Source: Acephala macrosclerotiorum
Taxonomy: Eukaryota; Ascomycota; Leotiomycetes; Helotiales; Mollisiaceae
DNA length: 64,000 nt
Reading direction: 5' to 3'
NCBI GenBank assembly: GCA_014904845.1
Contig: MU119465.1
Span: 1-64,000 of the forward strand
Shown here one piece after another: positions 35,991 through 44,922 of this stretch. The translations under genes were made by a program, and so were the position numbers. The stretch's first letter is position 1. The number at the start of each line of letters is the position of its first letter. The notes under the pieces are model-generated. The model saw only the letters and a program-made list of their open reading frames with translations. It ran no database searches and had not been told where the DNA came from.

Positions 35991-36731
35991 TCAATAAAAA
36001 CAAAAATTATAATAACAAATAAAATCGCAAAAAAATAATTTAATTAAAGAAATTATAATTAAAAATTATTAAAAAACTTTTTAAAAAACTTTTTATTTTA
36101 TATTATAATAATTTTTTTGCGATCGATTTTAATACGAATACGAAATTTTCGAACAAATTTAAATATATTAAAATTCGATATTTTTATATAAAAAACAATA
36201 TAATTATTAAAAACAGATTAAAAATAAAATCAATTTTAAAGAATAATCAAATCGTAAATATTTTTATAAAATAATTATTTTATAATCGGTTTACGATTTA
36301 TAAAATTATAATAAATTTAAATAAAAATTAATTTAATACAAAAAAAATCGTAATACTATTTACGGATTTTAAAGATTAAAACGATAATAATAAAAGAATA
36401 AATTAAAATAAAACGAAATTTTTTTTAAGTAAATTTAAAATATTTTTTAATTATAGAATAAAAATTAAAAATACTTTATTTAAAATCGAATTTTTATAAA
36501 AAAAATAAACTTTTTTTAACTTTTTATAAATTCTTCTACGAAATAATTAAAACTAGTACTATAAAGTTTAATGAGACTTTTTACGACGATTCGACGTTGT
36601 AATTAATAAAAGATAAAAAACGATAGATTACAATAATGGTTAGTACGGCGATCACGTGAAGATATTGATTATTTATATTACTTTGAATATTGAAATGGAT
36701 ATATCTCTATAGCGCTTTTCAGTAAAAAGCG

Positions 36732-36866
36732 TGTTAGACTTTCGAGTGGTTTTAGTGCTAAGTAAACACTGCAATGGATATAATGTCCTTGCACCTAGTT
36801 AGATCTTACCACTTTAATCAATTAACCAGATCATCAAGTCCATCGATTATATCACCCAAATTGACA
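36732..36866 (+). repeat. 3' LTR of the copia element
   Basis: 135 bp, the same length as the 5' LTR. At six of the eight differing sites this copy has the A/T form. Just before it lies an inverted repeat, CGCTTTT...AAAAAGCG (36714-36731). Confidence 0.93.
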
Positions 36867-37400
36867 TCTTACCAACGATGACGGCGACGCCAAGGAAGCA
36901 TCTGGCTCCACGGATAGCTGGGCTACTACCTTGACTCTTCAACGGAGCAGGGACATCAAGAAGAAAGATGATAAGTGAAAGCAATGATTTTTTTACCAGA
37001 AATTTGCTCGCCGTTTAATATATCTGCCAGCTAAAGTCGACCAGGACCAGATCTCAAAGCTGCCAGTAGAGTTGAAGAGAATGCTCGCCAGATTCCTTGA
37101 CGATGTTTTGACTACTTGTCTGCGTTTGACTTGTAAATATTCCACGAGGCATGCAGAGGCTAACTCCCTCGGCTAGAGTATTCTTGGTTCTGCCCGGTGG
37201 TACGGTCAAGCTCGACTATACACCACGAGTCTTCCTTATCAACAACTAGGTAAGATGCTGCGATTGGAAGGCTTCTTTAGGGAGTTGATTTAATTTAATG
37301 AAGAATTACAACAAGCGCATTGTTCACCACGAAGGGAATATTGGAGGAGATAATTGAAGGCGAAGTAGCAAAGGCAGAGCGTCAGGAGTATCCGGATTGG
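36867..37400 (+). pseudogene. F-box-like array copy 9, 3' piece right of the retrotransposon
   Basis: After the TCTTA duplication the host frame goes on (NDDGDAKEASGSTDSW...) to a TGA at 36975-36977. Further on, the family core is recognisable as ISKLPVELKRMLARFLDDV...TCLRLTCKYSTRH (about 37039-37154). GGTVKLDYTPRVF and LRLEGFFREL follow in shifted frames. Multiple stops and shifts show that it is dead. It marks the right end of the array. Confidence 0.65.
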
Positions 37401-38273
37401 AGTCAATTTAACAAACATCAAATCATGTTTGACTTGCGTTCAGCTTGGTATTCATGTTCTCCTTTCAGGAGAGGCACACACACTTTGTACTTCCTATCAG
37501 TTGCTTCTGTAAAAACGTGGAAACAATAAAAACTTGAATAGCGGGCATTCCCATTGAATATTTTTCCCGTGGCCCCGTGTTTCCACTTCGGGAAAAGTGA
37601 CTGCCGCACGTGCCAATGCCTTTAACGATAATTAAAAGTTTCTTGCTAAAAGAAAAAAGTCTACGTAGAGTTTATATAATAACACGTGATATTTTTAAAA
37701 AAGTTAAATCACGTTTTTACGCCAAGAAACGCCAAAATGTGTCGCTTTTAGCATTTAGCGCTCCCCGCAAAGCTCTAGCTCCACGTGGGGGGAACGCCCC
37801 TACTCGCGCCGGCGGAGCCGGTGCGAATAAAAAATCCATATATTAAAAGCTTTATAATAAATTCAAGTCGTCAAAGGCAGGGCATAGCGCGAGGTACGAG
37901 GGACATCCCACTATACAATAATGCGGTAGCTCACGTGACTACTCACGTGCACACAATTTCACGTCTATTTAGCTCTTTTCTATTTATCATAAATATTTAA
38001 ATAATTAAAATTTTATTATCAAAATCATAAAAATAGATATAAATTAATTTTATTAAATTTTCAAAATTTCAAAATATTAATTAATTCTTTGTTTTGTAGT
38101 TATAATCAAACACGCAATTGGCTATGGCAGAATATTGAATTGAAAAGCGGTGAATATCCCGCCAATCGCCCTACCACAGCTGTAAATGTACTTTTTATTA
38201 TTTATTTTCTCGCGCTTCTAATATATCCCACACATCTCACAAGCCTCAGAACTCAGCGTTCTACTCCTTTAAA
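37401..38273. other. Non-coding stretch with a structured, CACGTG-rich block
   Basis: Between about 37600 and 37960, CACGTG occurs five times (37611, 37683, 37781, 37934, 37945). A perfect short inverted pair ACGTGAT...ATCACGT lies at about 37684-37715. A GC-rich hairpin (CGCGCCGGC GGA GCCGGTGCG) lies at about 37805-37825 inside otherwise AT-rich sequence. I see no protein frame. It may be a short non-autonomous element or regulatory sequence of the next gene. Confidence 0.4.
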
Positions 38274-39008
38274 ATGACTTCTTCATCGGGCGCGGCACCA
38301 ATCTCCATCCTCTTCCTCGCCTACCCCCACTTCAACACACTCGACATCCACGGACCTCTCGACGTTCTGGGCAACCCCTATATCCGGCAAAATCTCCCTT
38401 CGGATTCACAATTCAACCTCACAATTGCCGCATCTCACGAAGTCGTCAAATCCTACGAAGGCGCCCTTCTGGCACGCCATATATCATTCCCCCATGCTCT
38501 ACAATGCCTTTCATCCTTCGACATCCTCATCCAACCCGGCGGTCTAACAGCTGACATCACTCCGCATCTCGGCACCCCTGCTTTCGCCGAACAACTAGCT
38601 ATCATAACCGCCTTCGCCAAACTCGGCTCTTCACCCAGACTCAATGGCGACTTACGAATCGTCATGTCCATTTGCACTGGTGCGATATTTTGCGGCTATG
38701 CAGGCATTTTCGCGGGACTAGATGCAACAACGCATTTTTTGGCATTGGATAATTTGAAAGATGTGTGTAATGGGTATAATGTGCGTGCGCCAGGAAGTGC
38801 GGTTACGAATGTCGTGCCAAATCCGAAGAATCCAGATTTTAGGTATGTGAAGGTGCAGACGAATCCTAATGGCACGGCGAGAGTGATTAGTTCAGGGGGA
38901 ATCAGTTGTGGGATTGATGCGAGTTTATATCTAGTGAGCTTGCTAAGGGGGAAAAATGTTGCAGTCAATGTGGCGGATATGATGCAGTATTCATGGAGGG
39001 AGATGTGA
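38274..39008 (+). CDS. DJ-1/PfpI (class I glutamine-amidotransferase-like) protein
   Basis: A single exon of 244 residues. It starts with the family's beta-strand pattern ISILFLAYPHFNTLDIHGPLDVL, continues with FDILIQPGG, and has the nucleophile-elbow Cys in IVMSICTGAIFCGYAGIFAG (about 124-143), followed by LDATTHF. The C-terminal block SSGGISCGIDASLYLVSLL is typical of fungal members. Such proteins act as cysteine hydrolases, isonitrile hydratase-like enzymes or glyoxalase III; the exact reaction cannot be told from sequence. Length and motifs are complete. No targeting signal, so probably cytosolic. Confidence 0.88.
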   Translation: MTSSSGAAPISILFLAYPHFNTLDIHGPLDVLGNPYIRQNLPSDSQFNLTIAASHEVVKSYEGALLARHISFPHALQCLSSFDILIQPGGLTADITPHLGTPAFAEQLAIITAFAKLGSSPRLNGDLRIVMSICTGAIFCGYAGIFAGLDATTHFLALDNLKDVCNGYNVRAPGSAVTNVVPNPKNPDFRYVKVQTNPNGTARVISSGGISCGIDASLYLVSLLRGKNVAVNVADMMQYSWREM

Positions 39009-39554
39009 AGGTTGTTAAACAGAAGATTGATATCGATTTGCACCCTAGTTGAACCGGATATTTTGTCAAGTAAAATGGAATTTGGAAAATAAAACTTGAA
39101 CTAATTATTTGTTCATTTTTGCAATTTATATAGTGATTTCTTTGTATTTTTTTTTTTTATAATTAATATAAATATACAAATAATAATAATTTTTATTTTT
39201 ATTCAAATTATATTACTATATATCGTTTTCAAGGTTTTTTTTTTCAAAAAAAAAAAAAAATTATATTTTCCCTCGGAGTTTTTGAAATAAAATCTAAAGA
39301 TTTTTATAAACCGATTTTTAATCAGCCTAGCTCAAGGCTATAATAATTATACTCGGCACGAAATCGGCGTTTTTGGTTCCAATATTTTGGATGCTGGTAG
39401 TTGCGGTGGTTAGTTCAATACTTTGCAATACTCGAAGCCACTTTTACGATCCTATTCCAGAAAGAAAACGAACTACTAGGAACCTCTCCTACAATCCGTC
39501 CTGGTTGAACACGGAAAGTCGACAACGCTTCATGCACGCCATAATCGCATTATC
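39009..39554. other. AT-rich intergenic stretch
   Basis: 39050-39330 is AT-rich with homopolymers but keeps a mixed composition, unlike the RIP blocks. An open frame from 39373 has a hydrophobic start but no recognised motif and could be part of the next weak gene. Confidence 0.35.
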
Positions 39555-39869
39555 ATGGACTTTCAACGTATCAAACAACTCATTTGCAAGCGAGACTTAT
39601 ATGACCTCCGTAGCTGGCATATCCAGGGCCTTGAGCTAAGTATCAAAGATATAAATAAGTTTCCATATCGGCCCATGCTTTTTAAAGTAATCTTCGCCTT
39701 ATGGGGCGGACTTGATTTGTGCGAGGATCACTTCGCAAATTATGAGGTCGGCGTTGAAGTTTTAAAGTGGCTCATTCGTGGAGCATATCGTGGTGTTGAT
39801 TATAATGGGTTGAAATGGGAGTTTGAGATTAAAGATGGAAAGAGGACGCCGGTGTTCACTCTTTGGTGA
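39555..39869 (+). CDS. Small hypothetical protein, weak
   Basis: 104 codons with normal-looking composition, aromatic-rich (FPYRPMLFKVIFALWGGLDL). No family, signal or splice partner was recognised. It overlaps, in another frame, an open frame at 39373-39639, so it may be the 3' part of a broken or spliced gene. Confidence 0.3.
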   Translation: MDFQRIKQLICKRDLYDLRSWHIQGLELSIKDINKFPYRPMLFKVIFALWGGLDLCEDHFANYEVGVEVLKWLIRGAYRGVDYNGLKWEFEIKDGKRTPVFTLW

Positions 39870-39992
39870 GACATGAAAGCTATAGAAGTAAAAAGGAGGT
39901 ATACAGACACATAATGGTAATGAAAATGCAGCCAAAGGCCAATTCGTTATTCCAGAGACAATGCAGAGCGCGTACTGTATTTTATATATGTC

Positions 39993-41580
39993 CTATATCT
40001 TCGATTTAGGTCTCCACTTGGCGTAAGGATGGTGCTCCCCAATGGGGATAAGATGATCCACCGCGCCTGTGTTCAACATACCAGGATGAACCTGACTTAA
40101 ATCAGTCACACCCATCATCCGCATTGTAGTCTCGAGCTCGTCTTTCAGAACTATCAAACATTAGTATCTCTTCTCCAAAGCCAAGTGTTTTTATACTCAC
40201 TCTCGACAAACTTCTCCACACCCTCTTGTCCATAATTCAGAGCAAAGAGGAAGCCTCTCCCGATCCCGACACTTTTCGCCCCAAGACACAATGCCTTGAA
40301 AATGTCTGTACCCCGCATTACCCCACCGTCAACAAATACCTCCATCTTATCGAAGACCTCTGGGCAATTCTTCTGCAACTCCAGTAAGAGTAATACCGGT
40401 GGCGGCGCCGTATCCAAACTCCTACCTCCGTGATTACTGAGCACAATACCCTCGATCTCCATATCCGCGGCTTTCTTCGCATCCATGGCCGTCTGCACCC
40501 CTTTCAACACAATCGGCAGCTTTGTCGACTTCCTCAACCATGGCAGATCATCCCATGATAGGGAGGCATCAATGTACGAGCCCATGATCCGTCCCAATGC
40601 CCCTCCTTTCGCGTCGTTCTTCGCTTTCGCGCCCGACATTGGTGTGGACAGGGATTCGTCTGCCTTGATCCGTTCGTCTGCTTCCCGTTTCCCAGGCACA
40701 GGAGCATCAACTGTGACGAAGATAGCCTTCACTCCCAACTGCTCCACATCTTTCAATAACTTCTCGCTCTTCTCCCGCTGTTTGTCGACGTATAGTTGGA
40801 AGAAGAATGGTGTGGTTCCCTCCGAATCTCCGTATTTCCCTGGACCGCTGACCGATTCAAAAATCTCTGATATAGGGAAGGAGGCATTTGTTGACACACA
40901 TTGTGGGATCCCCTTTGCTCGACAACCTTTCGCAATTCCCTTCTCGCCGTCGGGGTGGACCATCTTTGCCATTGCGGCTGGAGCACAAAAGATTGGTAGA
41001 TCCATCTTCTGTCCTAGCATTGTGGTAGAGGTATCCACATCCTTCACATTTACCAATACCCGCGGTCGTAACCCAATGTCTGCATATGCGGAATTGTTTT
41101 GAGACTTGGTATGGAGATCTGTTGCGGCGCTGGAGTAGAAGGCCCATGTTTTAGGAGTCAACGTCTGCCGTGCAGCAGATACGAAGTCGTGTGTGCTGAT
41201 AAAGGTGCCAAGGGGTGGCTTTTCGTCTGGGGAGAAGGACTTCATGACTTCTGGGGGATGCTTTGCCCATTCTTCTGTTATGGAGGAGTGGTCGAGTGTT
41301 CCGAGGATCTTGGATGGGTGGAGGGAGGTCCTGATGAGGGAGGGAGCGTGGATTTCGTTGTAGGATGTAGAAGCGTCTCGACCGGCGTATCGATGTATTA
41401 CTGTGATGTGTTAGAGCTAGTGGCAAGAGATACATGAGAGATTGGGGACTCACTGCCAGCTCCTCCTGGGTGCTCTGGAGCGAACTCGGTCATGTCGTAA
41501 ACTGTATCGTCCACCACTAACCATAGGTCTTCCGTTAGATTATGCTTAGAAATCTCTTGGACAGAAATATTGCGTGCCAT
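39993..41580 (-). CDS. Cytochrome b2-type L-lactate dehydrogenase (FMN-dependent)
   Basis: Exons 41454-41580, 40201-41400 and 39993-40150 give 494 residues. Introns 41401-41453 and 40151-40200 both have GTGAGT donors. The N-terminal cytochrome b5 domain has the heme ligand region EHPGGAG spliced to IIHRYAG, with both axial His regions present. The flavodehydrogenase domain holds YSSAATDL, FQLYVDKQ, the catalytic base in SNHGGRSLD and the FMN-phosphate block DGGVMRGTDIFKALCLGA. The expected reaction is oxidation of L-lactate (or a related 2-hydroxyacid) to the keto acid, with electrons passing through FMN and heme to cytochrome c. The chain starts almost at the b5 domain and has no obvious mitochondrial leader, unlike yeast CYB2, so it may be cytosolic or use another hydroxyacid. 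It is divergent from the paraoxonase-like gene. A TATATA lies about 140 bp upstream. Confidence 0.92.
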
Positions 41581-42297
41581 GGTGAACGCCGTCAATAGTG
41601 GGTGATCAAGTAGCTAGAAGGTTATCAGTTGTCTAGATGTCAATATTGATACGCAGGATGAAGAACAGAAAGCTTGGGAGAGACATGGGAGGCGAATGCG
41701 AGGAAAAATAGATCAATTGAGCTATATACATAGTGCGCGGAGAGAATGCCGTGGAAATGCAAATGTCGTCGCCATTGCACTTCCGGGGGAGTGAAGGCCG
41801 AGAGGATAGAGAAGTTGATACATCTCAGCCTCAGGCATCAATGCGTCTTCGGCTGACCTTCCAATTTATGTCAGGTCAGACTCTGGCATTTTATTTTACG
41901 TTTAAATCTAACATTTTTCATTGAAATATCTTCAAGAAGTGTAGAAAAAGGCTCTCTTTAGGAAGTTCATCAATTCGCTCTTTTATTTGTTGAGTTGTTC
42001 CCTCGAATATGGGGAAACACTTGACCCCGCATTCAACTCCCGAGGGTTGGCCCAGCTTGGCCGGTTGAAATCATCTCTCCTTTTTATCCGTACCGCCATG
42101 TAGCCCGCTGGCGGCCTTTCCATCTCCTGCTTTCTTTTGATATCATATCATCGCATTTCATTGATTCTCGAATTCGTTCTGTGCTACGTTCGAGATCTTA
42201 GAGCATAGGGCCAGGCCAGAGGAGCAGCATCCACGTGACTAGGAAGAGCTTAGAATTGAGGTCCCAGGGTGCTGTTTGTTCATCTGATGCAGTTAAG
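41581..42297. promoter_or_regulatory. Divergent promoter between cytochrome b2 and paraoxonase-like genes
   Basis: A TATATA at 41721-41726 suits the minus-strand gene. No coding sequence is supported. Confidence 0.4.
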
Positions 42298-43587
42298 ATG
42301 GTCAATTTGATCTCAAAAGTTGCTATTTTTGGTGTTGTCTTTGTTGCTGTCCTATATCAGTTCATCTTCAAGAGCTTGATATTCGACTTCCTTGGCCACG
42401 GTCGACATGTCCTCTCAATCAAGGATTTCAACCATGTTCAGTGTGAGAGGATAGATGATCTTGGGCTTGAAGGGTGCGAAGATATGTGGTTGCACGAGAA
42501 AACAGGATTCCTCTACATGGCATGTACGGACTCTCGAAGTCGAGTACAATGGAATCCAGCGTAAGTCTGCCACGCCTCATTGCCTTCCTATACTGACTCT
42601 TGCAGCGTCGGAGCGTTGAATGCTTCAGGTCGGGGCATGAGGGACCGAATTGCTGTCTTGGACACACGCAGGGAAGGTCCCGTCTCATCAAGGCTGATCT
42701 GGCTCAACGTGTTGAACTTCCCTGGTATCAACGGTGATGGGAGATTTAATCTCCATGGTCTAGACATTCGTGCGGATAAGAATACCGACACACTTCGAAT
42801 CTTACTCGTCAACCATCGTCCTCCTCTCGACCCGGTCACTGGTGAATTTCTAAATGCTGCTCTCGTCGGAGCTAACTCGACAATCGAGCAATTCATCACG
42901 AAGGCTGGAAGCTCGACTATGCGTCATGTCAGAACTTACGCTGATCCTCTCATCCAAACACCGAATCGCGTCGCCTGGGTCAATGATCACGCTTTCGTCT
43001 TTACCAACGACCACTCAGGCAAAGTAGGCCTTCGACGACATCTCGATACCTTCATAGGTGGCGGCAACATTGGGTACTGCAGTCGTAATCGCTGTAACAT
43101 CGCCTGGGATTCAGGCCTGAACTTTCCGAATGGACTTGTGAAAGGTCGAGATGGACTCATTTACGTACCTTCAACTCGTTACGGCACTGTTGACGTCTTC
43201 TCATTGGGAGACGATCATGTGCTCATGCACGTCAACGAAATCCATACTGGCCTCCCTCTCGACAATCTTTCAGTCGACAAGAATGGGGATATTTTCGCCG
43301 CAGCATTTCCCAAGGTCCATAAATGGGTTGAAAGCTCAAAGAATGTTTTCAAGGTCCATCCTCCAACTGCTGCGCTCAAAATCGCACGCGGTGGAAAGGG
43401 TTATGAAGGCATTGGACGAAAAGGACATTTGGAAAGACGTGAGGCGGATTACTACGTTGATAAGTTGTTTGAGGATGATGGCAGCGTGTTGCCTGGTTCG
43501 ACGATTGTTGTCCATGATGCTGAGACTGAGAAGTTCTTTTTAGGTGGAGCTGTTTCTCCATACATCGCGATCTGCGAGACTCGTTGA
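42298..43587 (+). CDS. Serum paraoxonase/arylesterase-like six-bladed propeller protein
   Basis: Exons 42298-42560 and 42606-43587 give 414 residues; the 45-bp intron has GTAAGT...GCAG borders. A hydrophobic segment at residues 5-28 anchors the protein or acts as a signal. The family pattern includes GCEDMWLHEKTGFLYMAC, NLHGLDIRADKNT followed by ILLVNHRPP, PNRVAWVNDHAFVFTNDH, FPNGLVKGRDGLIYV and NLSVDKNGDIFAAAFPK. These blades hold the calcium-binding Asn, Asp and Glu residues of paraoxonases and SMP-30 lactonases. A lactonase or arylesterase in the secretory pathway or at a membrane is likely; the substrate is unknown. I chose ATG 42298 because the upstream in-frame extension lacks family similarity. 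Confidence 0.85.
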
Positions 43588-44922
43588 CGTCCCCTCACTT
43601 CATAAACATCAAGATTTCTGTTTTGTATCTATATAAAAATGCATGTAAGACTCAACAACTTCTTTGTTTACGAAGTATCGAGGAAGATATCCCATGCGGC
43701 CGCAGCTTCATGTTCCATCCGGCTCAACCCCTGTAATCTCAGCCCTGAATCCCCTGAAGCCTCGCTTTCGGTTCCAGTAACCAGTAACGAGCCTGATATT
43801 ATAAGTCTGTGTTTTCTAGGCTATTTTCGGGGCATTTTTAAGCGACGAAACCCAAAATCGACGATTTTACTTGAATATTAAAAAACACTTATAGATCGCA
43901 ATTATTTAAAATTGCAATACAATACTCACAAAAAGTTATAAAGAGTTTATCGGGCTAATCCGATCTAATTTATATTCGCAGTTGAAATCGAGATTTGTTT
44001 TTGGCGTTTATTTGCCTTATAAAACACCGACTTTTGAAACCAGGTTCGTAACATCCACGGCATAAATCCCAATACGGCCCATCCAGTCTGCCGCCACCTT
44101 CCCCTTTTCCCTAGCGTTCAGCCTTTCACAGCGCGACCTTTCCATTGAAACATCCACTGAGCGGCAGACTCGGATCCATCGTCACAGAGGCGTCAAGCCA
44201 CCGCCAATTCTGACGCCGCATCTCAACTGCATGTTGATATCAACTTCAATCCACCTCTTTTCACGTACAAATAAACCCTACTCAATCAATTCTACCAGCA
44301 TTCTTTTCAGCTCAAGCAGGATAAACTGGGTTCGATGGGACGATGTTCAATTGAGAGATGTGATATGCATAGAGCACTGCCATGCGCATGCGGCGTAGCA
44401 AATGCCCTCGGCCTCGCACTCTTTTCGGCAGCGTCTGATTTTTTTCCAGGAAGGTCACTCCCCACAAGTCCGTTTAAATGTTAATTCTGATGTGATTGTG
44501 GCCGTGTCTCCAAGGGGTGGCCAGACCAATCACCTGCTCGAGATCGCGGTATTTTACCATATCTAGTTAAATACTGGTCATTGCTCATTAACATTTAATA
44601 GGGCCTGTAAGTACTGTGCCTCAGGGGAGATGACCGGGGAGAATTCTCAAGGACCTAACTAAATTTACTCGGGTTGACTCGCTCGTGAGGATCCCACGTA
44701 CAACCTGTACGGCGTAAAACCACTGAAAGCCTGGATCTACCGCTGGGGGTATCTTAATTAAAGGTACGTTTGGTTTCTGTGTGGGGTGGGGTTTAGCACA
44801 GATGTTGGGTATATAGGTAAGGGTGCGTCTGGAAATGGCGCATTCTCTTTTTGTTATTCTCTTATCTGCTTCATTGCGAGAGTCGACGTGGTGAAGAAAG
44901 AAAAGGAAGAAATTCGGCAAGT
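43588..44922. other. Long intergenic region, no supported gene
   Basis: 43840-44020 is AT-rich. The rest has normal composition. Open frames here (43639-43881, 44621-44920) lack motifs and partners. Confidence 0.45.

Larger units (their letters stand above)
31483..36866 (+). mobile_element. Ty1/copia LTR retrotransposon, RIP-degraded
   Basis: The element is 5,384 bp long, with 135-bp direct LTRs bounded by TG...CA, a 5-bp target duplication, a primer-binding site two bases after the 5' LTR, and decayed pol motifs in copia order (reverse transcriptase, then RNase H). The interior is almost all A+T with stops in every frame, so it is dead. The first 180 bp and the last 90 bp of the interior are less mutated than the centre. 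It sits inside a copy of the F-box-like gene family, which identifies the host site. The integrase and gag parts could not be recognised. Confidence 0.88.

Noticed and set aside
39373..39639. Hydrophobic-start open frame overlapping the small hypothetical gene
   Set aside because: No family match, and it overlaps another frame of similar quality; not enough to call.
42235..42297. Earlier in-frame start for the paraoxonase-like protein
   Set aside because: It would put polar residues before the hydrophobic anchor, and the downstream ATG fits a signal/anchor start better.
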